This document shows, piece after piece, positions 27,995 to 36,234 of a stretch of 64,000 nt of DNA. Every line of letters begins with the position of its first letter. Within the stretch, counting starts at the first letter, position 1. Origin of the DNA: DATEPR01 sp036273855. GTDB taxonomy: Bacteria; Actinomycetota; Actinomycetes; Mycobacteriales; Pseudonocardiaceae. Below the pieces are notes generated by a model that had not been told where the DNA came from, did no database searches, and worked only from the letters and a program-made list of their open reading frames with translations. The translations under genes and the position numbers were made by a program. The stretch covers positions 1 to 64,000 of the forward strand of contig DASUGU010000124.1 in NCBI GenBank assembly GCA_036273855.1. Reading direction: 5' to 3'.

Positions 27995-28945
27995 TCAGCG
28001 GACCTGCGCCACGTGCATCTCCGCGCGTGGCGCGGGTTCGGGCACGCGGGCCGGCTGGTGGTGCACCGGCTGCGGTGTGGCCAGGAACTCGTTGCGCTTG
28101 GACAGCACCGCGATCCCGGCGACGATCACCGCGGCCGCGACCAGTTCGCCCGCCACGACCAGCACCCCGGACGCCGCCGACTCACCCAGCCACCACACGC
28201 CGACCGCCACGCCCACCAGCGGGTCGACCGTGGTGATCACGGCCAGCGCCGACGACACGCTCATACCCTGCTGGAACGTGTTCTGACTGAGCAGGAAGCC
28301 GATCGGGCCGATGACGCACACCGCGTACAGGGTCCAGTGCTGGAACGGCACCGTCAGGCCCTGGCGCAGCTCGCCGGCCACGACCTTCATCAGACCGGCC
28401 GTCACGCCGTAGAAGATGCCGGTGGCCACGGCCAGGCCCAGCACCTTCGCAGTGCCGCCGACCAGCGACGACAGCACCAGACCGCACGCCGCGAGCACCC
28501 CGAGCCCCACGGCCAGTTCGCCCAGCGGCGCCTGATGGATCAGGTGATCCGAACCACCGGTCGGCCGGGCCAGCAACAGGAACGCGGACAGCCCGCCGAC
28601 ACAGATGAACGAACCCAGCACGATGACCCGGTCCAGCCGGCGGCCCATCAGCACGGCCGCGAAGAACGAGGCGAACGGCAACGCCGTCACCAGCAGCGGC
28701 TGCACCAGGATCAGCGGCCCGTAGCCCAGGGCCAGCACCTGCAGGCCGAGGCCGGCGATCGTGGCACCTACTCCGATCAGCCACACCGGTCGTCGGGCCA
28801 GGTCGACCAGCAGTCGCGGACTCAGCGTCCGACTCTCCGGGACCTGATGGGTCGCCCGTGCCTGTGCCGCGCTGGCCAGTCCCATGCAGGCGGCGCCGAT
28901 CAGGGCCGCCGGCACGGCCACCGCCAGGCCCGCTGTCGTGATCAC
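27995..28945 (-). CDS. DMT-superfamily (EamA-like) membrane transporter
   Basis: A 316-aa protein with nine to ten hydrophobic helices arranged as two EamA-like halves (about residues 5-125 and 145-285), ending in a proline/histidine-rich cytoplasmic tail. The family exports small metabolites or drugs; the substrate is unknown. GTG 28945 is the start. The gene is convergent with the ddaH-like gene, with four bases between the stops. Confidence 0.8.
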   Translation of the reverse strand: MITTAGLAVAVPAALIGAACMGLASAAQARATHQVPESRTLSPRLLVDLARRPVWLIGVGATIAGLGLQVLALGYGPLILVQPLLVTALPFASFFAAVLMGRRLDRVIVLGSFICVGGLSAFLLLARPTGGSDHLIHQAPLGELAVGLGVLAACGLVLSSLVGGTAKVLGLAVATGIFYGVTAGLMKVVAGELRQGLTVPFQHWTLYAVCVIGPIGFLLSQNTFQQGMSVSSALAVITTVDPLVGVAVGVWWLGESAASGVLVVAGELVAAAVIVAGIAVLSKRNEFLATPQPVHHQPARVPEPAPRAEMHVAQVR

Positions 28946-29462
28946 GCCGCCTCCTCATAGGCGTCCCCGGGCGTGCTCCACCTACCACCGCCACCGTGCC
29001 GCGCTGCACTGGTCGACGCGTTCGCCGACGTGCTGGCCTGCCTCCCGACCGGCTGCCCTGCCGGTCGCCACCACGTCCGCGGGTCGCTCGTCACGACCGC
29101 CCCCGGAGTACCGCTCCTGGTGACGGTACGTGTGCGCCGTCGCTCAGCCGAGCGGTTTTCCACCCCATGAACAGCCCCCTCCGAGTTACCCGCACGCCAC
29201 GTTCGGGTACACGAGTTCAAGACCTGTCAATGTTGGGCAACGTCGTCAGCGGTGAACTTTCTTCCCCCAGTGTCCAGATCGCGCTCGAATCCTGGCGGAG
29301 AGCGGCTCGAAGGATCACTGTTAACCCGATGTCCCGCGCTAGTTCGCGATCCGACCTGGATCTCACAGCCCTGTCGAGTACATTGTCTCCACTCCACCCC
29401 GGTGTTCAGATTGATCAGCCACCGCCCGCTACCCGCTACCTGCGAGGGGACAGCAGAACTAG
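28946..29462. other. Intergenic region with a possible small ORF on the plus strand (28973-29170)
   Basis: An open frame from GTG 28973 would encode 65 residues (MLHLPPPPCRAALVDAFADV and on) with largely GC-ending codons. It has no recognisable domain and no clear ribosome site, so it is left uncalled. The remaining ~290 bases, less GC-rich, are the leader of the VC0807-like gene; no definite promoter is seen. Confidence 0.3.
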
Positions 29463-30137
29463 ATGCCACACAACGTGACCGTCCACCTCCCCGCACTCGG
29501 CGCGATCCTCCGGGACGGCGGCAAGAACCTGCTGGAATCCACGCTGGTGCCGCTCGGCCTCTTCTACCTGCTGCTCACGGCCGTCGGCCTGGACGGCGGT
29601 CTGATCGCGGCCGTGAGCTGGTCGGTCCTGGCGGTCATCCGCCGGGTGGTGTTGCGTCGCAAGATTCCCGCCGTGCTGATTCTGACCACCGTGCTGCTCA
29701 TCGCACGCACCGTGCTCGGCATGGTCACCGGCAGTGTGTTCCTGTACTTCCTGCAGCCCACGTTGCAGAACTTCCTGATCGCGTTCGTGCTGCTCGCGTC
29801 GCTGCCCTTCGGCCGCCCGTTCCTGGCCAAGCTGGCCGACGACTTCTGCGCGTTTCCCGCCACGTTCAGCCAGCACCCCAGGGTCGTGCAGTTCTTCCGC
29901 CGGGTGTCGCTGCTGTGGGCGCTGGTGTTCGTCACCAACGGCGCCGCCACCTTCTACCTGCTGGCCAGGGCCACCGTCGGCGACTTCCTGATGGTGTCCA
30001 CCGCGGGGTCGTACGCGGTGATCGGCCTGGCCGCCGGCGTGTCGTTGCTGTGGTTCCGCCGTGCGCTGCGTGGTGAGGGCATCACCCTGCGTCTTGGCCA
30101 GTCCCGGGTCCCCGCCCTGGCGCCCACCGCGCTGTAA
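29463..30137 (+). CDS. VC0807 family integral membrane protein
   Basis: A 224-aa protein with about six hydrophobic helices. The spacing of helices, the AVSWSVLAVIRRVVLRRKIP segment and a late TNGAATFYLLAR segment resemble the VC0807 family, whose function is unknown. It stands alone. A strong shared hairpin terminator separates it from the convergent LLM oxidoreductase genes. Confidence 0.65.
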   Translation: MPHNVTVHLPALGAILRDGGKNLLESTLVPLGLFYLLLTAVGLDGGLIAAVSWSVLAVIRRVVLRRKIPAVLILTTVLLIARTVLGMVTGSVFLYFLQPTLQNFLIAFVLLASLPFGRPFLAKLADDFCAFPATFSQHPRVVQFFRRVSLLWALVFVTNGAATFYLLARATVGDFLMVSTAGSYAVIGLAAGVSLLWFRRALRGEGITLRLGQSRVPALAPTAL

Positions 30138-30153
30138 CTCTCGTTCGACGCAC

Positions 30154-30186
30154 CGACCGGCGTGGACCTCGTGCCCACGCCGGTCG
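30154..30186. terminator. Bidirectional hairpin terminator between convergent genes
   Basis: CGACCGGCGTGG (30154-30165) pairs perfectly with CCACGCCGGTCG (30175-30186) around a 9-base loop. It lies between the stop of the VC0807-like gene and the stop of the first LLM gene on the other strand, so it can serve both. Confidence 0.75.
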
Positions 30187-30193
30187 ATCGCTG

Positions 30194-31066
30194 TCAGAAC
30201 CCGGCCGCGACCGGGATGATCTCCCTGCCCATCAGCTTCAGCGGTTCGATCGTGCCGGCGTTGATCACCTTGCCGTGCGCGGTCTGGATGCCCAGGTCCG
30301 CCAGTTGCTTGAGGTAGGTCAGGGTCTCGTCGATCCGCTCGCCCTTCTCACCCAGGTCGAAGTGGAAGGTCGCGGTCTTCTCGATGTCGTCGTAGTTCCG
30401 GCCCTCGCGCTCGCAGTGCTCGCGCAGCACGTCCAGCTTGTGCGGCAGCTCCGGCCCGCCGAACAGGTTGCACGCCTGGGCGTACTTCGCCACCAGCCGC
30501 AGTGTCTTCTTCTCGCCGCCGCCACCGATCATGATCGGCGGATGCGGCCGGCGCAGCGACTGGGGCGAGTTCAGCGGCCGGTCCAGGTGGAAGCGCTTGC
30601 CGTCGTAGGGCGACTCGTCGTCCGACCACATCTTCAGGCAGATCTGGACGGCCTCCTCGAGCTGCTCGAACCGCTCGGTCAGCGGCGGGAACGGGATGCC
30701 CAGCGCACGGCTCTCCGACTCGTTCCAGCCGGCACCGATGCCCAGCCACGCCCGGCCGCCGGACAGCACGTCCAGCGTGGTGACCTGCTTGGCCAGGATG
30801 CCCGGCTGGCGGTAGATCACGCCGGTGACCAGCGTCAACAGCGTCACCCGCTCGGTGTGCGCGGCCAGGAAGCCCAGCGCGGTGTAGGCCTCCAGCATCG
30901 CGTGCTCGGGCGGACCGTGGACCACGATCTGGAAGAAGTGGTCCATCACGCTGATCCGGTCGAAACCGGCTTCGTCCGCCGTCCGGGCCACCTGCGCCAG
31001 GGTCTCGCCGATCGCCGAGTCCCCTCCCGGCCAGGTGAAGTCCGGGATGTGCAGGCCGATCTTCAT
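30194..31066 (-). CDS. F420-type LLM-class oxidoreductase (paralogue A)
   Basis: A 290-aa luciferase-like TIM-barrel flavin/F420 enzyme. The start MKIGLHIPDFTWPGG, the LGIGAGWNESESRALGIPFP segment (about residues 112-131) and RPHPPIMIGGGGEKKTLRLVA (about 172-192) are typical of actinobacterial LLM-class F420-dependent oxidoreductases. The substrate is unknown. It lies 15 bases downstream of a close paralogue on the same strand and was probably formed by tandem duplication. Confidence 0.87.
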   Translation of the reverse strand: MKIGLHIPDFTWPGGDSAIGETLAQVARTADEAGFDRISVMDHFFQIVVHGPPEHAMLEAYTALGFLAAHTERVTLLTLVTGVIYRQPGILAKQVTTLDVLSGGRAWLGIGAGWNESESRALGIPFPPLTERFEQLEEAVQICLKMWSDDESPYDGKRFHLDRPLNSPQSLRRPHPPIMIGGGGEKKTLRLVAKYAQACNLFGGPELPHKLDVLREHCEREGRNYDDIEKTATFHFDLGEKGERIDETLTYLKQLADLGIQTAHGKVINAGTIEPLKLMGREIIPVAAGF

Positions 31067-31081
31067 GCGGTGCCCTTCCGG

Positions 31082-31954
31082 TCAGAATCCGGCCACTGCC
31101 GGGATGACGTCCTTGCCGATGATCTCCAGCGGCGTGATGGTGTGCACGTCGCGCACCCCGCCGATCGCCGTCTGGATGCCCAGGTCGGCGTAGCCCTTGA
31201 GCGCGGCGATCGTCTGCTCGACGTTGTCGCCGTTCCGGCCGGTGTCGAAGACGTGGTACACGGTCTTCTCGATGTCGTCGTAGTCGCGACCCTCGCGTTC
31301 GCAGTGCTCGCGCAGGACGTCCAGCTTGTGCGCCAGGTCCGGCCCGCCGAACAGGTTGCACGCCTGCGCGTACTTGGCCACGAACCGCAGTGTCTTCTTC
31401 TCGCCGCCGCCACCGATCATGATCGGCGGATGCGGCCTGGTCAGCGCCTGCGGCGAGTTCAGCGGCCGCTCCATCGACACGTGCCGGCCCTGGTAGGGCG
31501 AGTCGTCGTCCGACCACATCCGCAGGCAGACCTCCAGCGCGTCCTCCAGGTGCTCGAAGCGCTCCTTCGTGCTGGGGAACGGGATGCCCAGGCCGCGGCT
31601 CTCCTCGTCGTTCCAGCCGGCGCCCACGCCGAGCATCGCCCGCCCGCCGGACAGCACGTCCAGCGTGGTGATGATCTTCGCCAGTACGCCCGGGTACCGG
31701 TAGATGGCCCCGGTGACGACGGTGAGCAGCTTCGCCCGGCAGGTGTGCGCGGCCAGGAAGCCCAGCGCGGTGTACGCCTCCAGCATCTCGCGCTCGGACG
31801 GCCCGACCGAGCGGATCTGGAAGAAGTGGTCCATCAGCGCGATGTACTCGAAGCCCGCGTCGTCCGCGGTGGACGCGATCTTCGCCAGCGTCGGCGCGAG
31901 TTCAGGCGCGCCACCCGGCCAGGTGAAATCCGGGATCTGTAGTCCGATCTTCAT
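31082..31954 (-). CDS. F420-type LLM-class oxidoreductase (paralogue B)
   Basis: A 290-aa protein with the same length and layout as its downstream neighbour, sharing most residues throughout: MKIGLQIPDFTWPGG start, AMLGVGAGWNDEESRGLGIPFP and HPPIMIGGGGEKKTLRFVAKY. Differences cluster near residues 240-285, where substrate specificity may differ. ATG 31954 is chosen because the upstream in-frame extension lacks similarity. It is divergent from the siderophore-interacting protein gene. Confidence 0.87.
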   Translation of the reverse strand: MKIGLQIPDFTWPGGAPELAPTLAKIASTADDAGFEYIALMDHFFQIRSVGPSEREMLEAYTALGFLAAHTCRAKLLTVVTGAIYRYPGVLAKIITTLDVLSGGRAMLGVGAGWNDEESRGLGIPFPSTKERFEHLEDALEVCLRMWSDDDSPYQGRHVSMERPLNSPQALTRPHPPIMIGGGGEKKTLRFVAKYAQACNLFGGPDLAHKLDVLREHCEREGRDYDDIEKTVYHVFDTGRNGDNVEQTIAALKGYADLGIQTAIGGVRDVHTITPLEIIGKDVIPAVAGF

Positions 31955-32084
31955 CGATACCTCCGGGGCAATCCTTGCAGCGGCCGGTGGCGTTCGCGAG
32001 CCGTCGAGTGGAGTCCAGGTGCGTGGTTGGCCACAAGTGGACGTCGAGTTGATTCCGCGGCTCCGGCCGACGAAGATGCCGCCG

Positions 32085-32864
32085 ATGACTGCGATGAGCA
32101 CGGCACGGGGACGGGCCCGCCGGTACCCGCCGGAACTGTGGCGGGTACCCGTGCTGCGCACCCGGCGGATCACCCCGAGGATGGCGCGCATCACCGTCGG
32201 CGGGCCGGCGCTCACCACGTTCCCCGGCGGGGGTGGCGACCAACACGTCGTCCTCTATTTCTACGACCGCGACGTCACGCTGCCCGAACCGCTCACCCTG
32301 GCCTCCGCCCGGACCATGCTCGGCCAGGTCCGCCCGGCCATGCGCAGCTACACGGTGCGCCGGTTCGACGCCGCCGCCGGTGAGCTGGACATCGACTTCG
32401 TCCTGCACCAGCACGGCGGCATCGCCGCCGACTGGGCCGCCGCCGCCCGACCGGGTGACGACCTGATCGTCGTCGGGCCGTCCCCCGCCCACCTGCCCGA
32501 CCCCGCGATCCGCCGGCACGTGCTGGTCGGCGACGAGACCGCGCTGCCCGCGATCGGCGCGATGCTGGGCGACGAGTCGGTCCGGGCGATCGTCGAGGTC
32601 GCCGACGCGGCCGAGGAACAGGACCTGCCCGGCGACGTCCACTGGGTGCACCGCGACGGCCACCCGGCCGGCACACCCGATCTGCTGCTGGCCGCGTTGA
32701 CCGCCGCCGGCCCGTACGACGAGGACGTCGCCGTGTGGGCCGCGGGTGAGCGAACCGTCATGCACGCGGTGCGCGCCTACCTTCTCCACGAGTGCGGACT
32801 CGACCGCCGGAGGGTGCGCACCACCATGTACTGGCGGCACGGCCAGGCCGGCGCAGGCGTCTGA
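32085..32864 (+). CDS. Siderophore-interacting protein (FAD-binding ferric-siderophore reductase)
   Basis: A 259-aa protein of the ViuB/SIP family. The N-terminal FAD domain has the RSYTVRRFD motif, LDIDFVLHQHGGIAADWAA, and a C-terminal NAD(P)H-type domain (VLVGDETALPAIGAML, VWAAGERTVMHAVR). The family releases iron from imported siderophores by reduction in the cytoplasm. ATGs at 32076, 32085 and 32094 are in frame; 32085 is used because GAAG lies 9 bases upstream. No iron box was found in front of it. Confidence 0.88.
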   Translation: MTAMSTARGRARRYPPELWRVPVLRTRRITPRMARITVGGPALTTFPGGGGDQHVVLYFYDRDVTLPEPLTLASARTMLGQVRPAMRSYTVRRFDAAAGELDIDFVLHQHGGIAADWAAAARPGDDLIVVGPSPAHLPDPAIRRHVLVGDETALPAIGAMLGDESVRAIVEVADAAEEQDLPGDVHWVHRDGHPAGTPDLLLAALTAAGPYDEDVAVWAAGERTVMHAVRAYLLHECGLDRRRVRTTMYWRHGQAGAGV

Positions 32865-32935
32865 CGAGGAACTTTTCCCGGCCGGCCGGCGTTTCACGAT
32901 ATGTCGGAAGAGTGTGGCGGGAGGGTTTGGCATCG

Positions 32936-33802
32936 GTGCACAAGCACTACAACGGTCTGAAGACCGCGCTGCTGCTGGGCGGAATGAGCGCACTGATCAT
33001 CGTGATCTGTGGGTTCTTCGGCCGCACCGCGCTGATCATCGGGCTCGTCGTGGCGCTGGGCATGAACGCCTACGCGTACTTCAACTCGGACAAGCTCGCG
33101 CTGCGTGCCATGCGGGCCCGGCCGGTCTCCGAGGCCGAGCAGCCCGCCATGTACCGGATCGTGCGGCTGCTCGCCACGTCCGCCCGCCAGCCCATGCCCC
33201 GGCTGTACGTGAGTCCCACCAGGGCGCCCAACGCGTTCGCCACCGGCAGGAACCCGCGTAACGCGGCCGTCTGCTGTACCACCGGCATCCTGGAACTGCT
33301 CGACGAGCGGGAACTACGGGCCGTGCTCGGCCACGAGCTGTGCCACGTCTACAACCGCGACATTCTCATCTCGTGCGTAGCGGGCGCGCTGGCCAGCGTG
33401 GTCACCCTGCTGGCCAACCTGGCCCTGTTCGCCGGCCTGTTCTTCGGCGGCGGCCGCGACGACCGGTCCAACCCGCTGGCCCTGCTGCTCATCGCCATCG
33501 TCGGCCCCATCGCCGCCGCGATCGTGCAGCTGGCGGTCAGCCGGTCCCGCGAGTACCAGGCCGACGAGTCCGGCGCCGAGCTCACCGGCGACCCGCTGGC
33601 CCTGGCGTCCGCCCTGCGCAAACTGGAGTACGGCACCAAGCAGTTGCCTCTGGCCCCCGAACCGGCCGTGGTGGCGCAGTCGCACCTGATGATCGCCAAC
33701 CCGTTCCGGCCCGGCGACGGCGTGTCCCGGCTGTTCTCCACCCACCCGCCGATCGAGGACCGCATCGCGCGGCTGGAGAAGATGGCCGGCCGGTCGCTCT
33801 AG
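32936..33802 (+). CDS. htpX: M48-family zinc metalloprotease HtpX
   Basis: A 288-aa membrane protease for quality control of membrane proteins. It has two N-terminal helices (about residues 11-27 and 30-47), the zinc motif HELCH at 133-137 with the usual NRD after it, a further helix pair and the third ligand glutamate in SREYQADESGAEL. GTG 32936 gives the family start (M)HKHYNGLKTALLLGG and has GGGAGGG about 10 bases upstream. It is convergent with rmlA, two bases apart. Confidence 0.93.
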   Translation: MHKHYNGLKTALLLGGMSALIIVICGFFGRTALIIGLVVALGMNAYAYFNSDKLALRAMRARPVSEAEQPAMYRIVRLLATSARQPMPRLYVSPTRAPNAFATGRNPRNAAVCCTTGILELLDERELRAVLGHELCHVYNRDILISCVAGALASVVTLLANLALFAGLFFGGGRDDRSNPLALLLIAIVGPIAAAIVQLAVSRSREYQADESGAELTGDPLALASALRKLEYGTKQLPLAPEPAVVAQSHLMIANPFRPGDGVSRLFSTHPPIEDRIARLEKMAGRSL

Positions 33803-33804
33803 CG

Positions 33805-34680
33805 TCAGCGCCCGGCGGAGTCCGCGACCTGCATCACGTACTCGCCGTACCCGGACTTGGCCAGCTTCGCGCCCAGCGCGTGGCACTCGTCCGCAGTGAT
33901 GTAGCCCATGCGCAGCGCGATCTCCTCCAGGCACGCGATGCGCACGCCCTGCCGGTGCTCCAGCACCTGGACGAACTGCCCGGCCTCCAGGAGCGAGTCG
34001 TGGGTGCCGGTGTCCAGCCAGGCGAAGCCGCGCCCCAGGTCGACCAGGCTGGCCCGCCCCCGGGTCAGGTAGTGCACGTTGACGTCGGTGATCTCCAACT
34101 CACCCCGCGCCGACGGCGTGAGCGACCGGGCGACCTCGACCACCTCGTTGTCGTAGAAGTACAGCCCGGTGATCGCCTTGTTGGACTTCGGTGTGGCCGG
34201 CTTCTCCTCGATGGACACCAGCCGCCCGGTGTCGTCCACCTCGCCCACGCCGTACCGGTGCGGATCCTTCACCGGGTAGCCGAACAGCACGCAGCCGTCC
34301 AGCGCCGCGGCGTGGTGCTGCAACGTCCTGGCGAACCCCTGCCCGTAGAAGATGTTGTCGCCCAACACGAGCGCCACCGCGTCGTCGCCGACAAAGGACT
34401 CACCGATCACGAACGCCTCGGCCAGCCCGTTCGGCTGCGGCTGCTCGGCGTACTCGAACCGCACCCCGAACTGTGAACCGTCTCCCAACAGCCGCCGGAA
34501 ACTCGGCAGGTCGGTCGGCGTCGAGATGACCAGGATCTCCCGGATACCGGCCAGGAAGAGGACCGAGAGCGGGTAGTAGATCATCGGCTTGTCGTAGACC
34601 GGCAGCAGCTGTTTCGACACGGCCTGCGTGATCGGATGCAGACGGGTACCACTACCGCCCGCCAGCACGATCCCCTTCAT
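33805..34680 (-). CDS. rmlA: Glucose-1-phosphate thymidylyltransferase
   Basis: A 291-aa nucleotidyltransferase that makes dTDP-glucose from dTTP and glucose-1-phosphate, the first step to dTDP-rhamnose for cell-wall linkers and glycosylation. The nucleotide motif GGSGTRLHPIT (about residues 8-18), SKQLLPVYDKPMIYYP, the ALVLGDNIFYG segment and EEKP are intact. The start ATG 34680 overlaps the stop of the upstream YajQ-family gene by four bases. Confidence 0.95.
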   Translation of the reverse strand: MKGIVLAGGSGTRLHPITQAVSKQLLPVYDKPMIYYPLSVLFLAGIREILVISTPTDLPSFRRLLGDGSQFGVRFEYAEQPQPNGLAEAFVIGESFVGDDAVALVLGDNIFYGQGFARTLQHHAAALDGCVLFGYPVKDPHRYGVGEVDDTGRLVSIEEKPATPKSNKAITGLYFYDNEVVEVARSLTPSARGELEITDVNVHYLTRGRASLVDLGRGFAWLDTGTHDSLLEAGQFVQVLEHRQGVRIACLEEIALRMGYITADECHALGAKLAKSGYGEYVMQVADSAGR

Positions 34681-35168
34681 CGGTAGTTCGTGAACTGCAA
34701 CGCGATGCCGAAGTCCGAACCCTTGAGCAGCGCGATCACGTCCTGCAACTGGTCCTTCTTCTTACCGGACACCCGGAGCTGGTCACCCTGGATCTGCGCC
34801 TGAACCCCCTTGGGCCCGTCGTCCCGGATCGCCTTCGCGATCTGCTTGGCCTTCTCACTGGAGATCCCCTGCACGATCGACCCGGTCACCTTGTAGATCT
34901 TGCCCGACACCGCGGGCTCGTCGACCTCGAACGCCTTCAGCGAGATCCCCCGCTTGACCAGCTTGTCCTTGAACACGTCGATGGCAGCCGCGCACCGCTC
35001 CTCGGTGTCGGCCTGAATGGCCACGGCCGCATCACCCGACCACGAGATCGAAGCGTTCGTCCCCCGGAAGTCGAACCGGGTCGAGAGCTCCTTGCCGGCC
35101 TGGTTGAGGGCGTTGTCCACCTCCTGCCGGTCCACCTTGCTGACCACGTCGAACGAGGGGTCCGCCAC
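34677..35168 (-). CDS. YajQ family nucleotide-binding protein
   Basis: A 163-aa protein of the UPF0234/YajQ family. The start (M)ADPSFDVVSKVDRQEVDNALNQA and the body FDFRGTN, KIYKVTGSIVQGIS and the C-terminal FGIALQFTNYR are characteristic. Some members bind cyclic di-GMP or tRNA; the role here is unknown. GTG 35168 is chosen for the family-consensus start with GGAGG upstream; TTG 35174 would add two residues. Confidence 0.92.
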   Translation of the reverse strand: MADPSFDVVSKVDRQEVDNALNQAGKELSTRFDFRGTNASISWSGDAAVAIQADTEERCAAAIDVFKDKLVKRGISLKAFEVDEPAVSGKIYKVTGSIVQGISSEKAKQIAKAIRDDGPKGVQAQIQGDQLRVSGKKKDQLQDVIALLKGSDFGIALQFTNYR

Positions 35169-35283
35169 GTCCAAGCACCTCCGGTTCGCTGCTCCGCTGT
35201 GTGCCGCATGCTACCGGGGTACCGGATGGCGCCCACCGCAACGCGTTGGGTATGGTTCACCCACCGGCCGCCGCGCCGGTCAA

Positions 35284-35365
35284 GGCGGGTTGCCCGAGTG
35301 GCCAAAGGGAGCGGACTGTAAATCCGTCGGCTTGTCCTACGAAGGTTCGAATCCTTCACCCGCCA
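35284..35365 (+). tRNA. tRNA-Tyr (GUA anticodon)
   Basis: This is an 82-base class II tRNA. The acceptor arms GGCGGGT and ACCCGCC pair perfectly, the D-arm region is TGCCCGAGTGGCCAAAGGGA, the anticodon GTA is in ACTGTAAAT, there is a long variable arm, and the T-arm is AAGGTTCGAATCCTT. A CCA end is not encoded directly after the discriminator A. A TATGGT hexamer at 35251-35256 may be its -10 box. The gene is intact and is the insertion target of the integrative element that starts inside its 3' half. Confidence 0.96.
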
Positions 35366-35372
35366 CACCAGC
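35311..35372 (+). repeat. attL: 62-bp direct repeat in the tRNA-Tyr 3' half
   Basis: GCGGACTGTAAATCC through CACACCAGC is identical to 53466-53527. It covers the anticodon loop to just past the tRNA 3' end, the usual core for tyrosine-integrase elements that use tRNA genes. The base before (A versus C) and the bases after (CGATC versus GAATC) differ, so the boundaries are exact. Confidence 0.95.
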
Positions 35373-35373
35373 C

Positions 35374-35415
35374 GATCAGCCCTATGACCTGCGCAGACAG
35401 GTCATAGGGCTGATC
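35374..35415 (+). terminator. Terminator after tRNA-Tyr (element copy)
   Basis: An 18-bp perfect stem, GATCAGCCCTATGACCTG (35374-35391) pairing with 35398-35415, has a 6-base loop and is followed by TTGT. A related but different hairpin follows the attR copy at 53530, so the element carries its own terminator to replace the one it displaced. Confidence 0.85.
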
Positions 35416-35796
35416 TTGTCGTATCCGGCCGGGTACGGCCGTGGACGGCCCGAACCAGCCAGTTGCGTCAAATGCACGGCAAAGTCCCGCACGCCTGGCG
35501 TCGGTCCAGGCTGACGCTCCCCGGTGTGAGCGGAGGGCGTCTCCTTGACTGCGCACCGGACCGGAGGGTAACTGGCGGCCCGGCCAGCCATGAACCATCT
35601 CGCCAAGGCGAAGACGGCGTTGGATCAAACGGTAGGATCAACAGCCGACTATGATGGCCGTTTGGCGCTGAGGGACTAGGCGTACTCGTTACCCACGCTG
35701 CGGCGGTTCTTCTGTCCCGGTCGGCGTCGGCAGGGAACTCTGCGGGGGTTGAACCACTCAGGTTGGATGCGGCGCTAGGAACCGATAGGAAGCAGC
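35416..35796. other. Left end of the element, no gene found
   Basis: These are 381 bases between the tRNA terminator and the first cargo gene. No open frame has coding character. Short inverted motifs such as CCGGCCGGGTACGGCCGTGG occur near 35427. The region probably holds integrase arm-type sites and the promoter of the cargo pair. Confidence 0.35.
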
Positions 35797-36234
35797 TTGA
35801 TATCACATCAGATACTGCTCGAAACCAGTAATCCCCTCGATGTCACACCTGATGAATTGCAGGTGCTAGCGGACGAACTTGCCAGCAAGGTCGCCGATGT
35901 CGACTTCGTTATTGGCTACTTCGATCAACATGGGGCCGGTGCGACCTGGAGTGAAGTCCTCCACGTGTGGCTCCCGGACGAGTCATTCTTTCGAGACGCT
36001 GCGTGGACATACGTTCTCGGAGTTACCGGCCTCTGGATGAAGTCACGGTTCCGAAAGAAGGGCAGCGCCCGGCGGCCGAAAACCATCAGCTTTTACGACA
36101 GTGATACTGGCCGGAAGATAGGCGAAGTCAAAATACAAAATGAAGATCAAGAAATAAGCATCGAGCTGCCATCTCGCGCGGATTTCTATCGGAACAAACC
36201 GCCAAAGCGCGATCGGCAGACTGGAGACTCGTAG
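35797..36234 (+). CDS. Unknown 145-aa cargo protein, partner of the downstream fusion protein
   Basis: I do not recognise a named domain. The protein has an N-terminal section (LDVTPDELQVLADELASKVADV), a central EVLHVWLPDESFFRDAAWTYVLG stretch that may form a short amphipathic or membrane-facing helix, a basic patch (KSRFRKKGSARRPK) and a beta-rich end (TISFYDSDTGRKIGEVKIQ). Similar small proteins occur beside conflict-type effectors in actinobacteria; that link is an impression, not shown here. TTG 35797 has AGGAAGCAGC directly upstream. Base composition is clearly less GC-rich than the backbone. The stop TAG overlaps the next start by one base, so the two form one unit. Confidence 0.65.
   Translation: MISHQILLETSNPLDVTPDELQVLADELASKVADVDFVIGYFDQHGAGATWSEVLHVWLPDESFFRDAAWTYVLGVTGLWMKSRFRKKGSARRPKTISFYDSDTGRKIGEVKIQNEDQEISIELPSRADFYRNKPPKRDRQTGDS

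Noticed and set aside
28942..29220. 92-codon minus-strand frame upstream of the DMT gene
   Set aside because: No ribosome site, no domain, and composition typical of a non-coding frame.
30275..31942. 555-codon frame with an apparent internal duplication opposite the LLM genes
   Set aside because: The repeat only mirrors the two LLM paralogues on the minus strand.
34937..35368. Minus-strand frame starting MWRVKDSNLRRTS
   Set aside because: Its start lies in the tRNA-Tyr gene read backwards, a known annotation artefact; the same false start recurs at 55468 over the att remnant.
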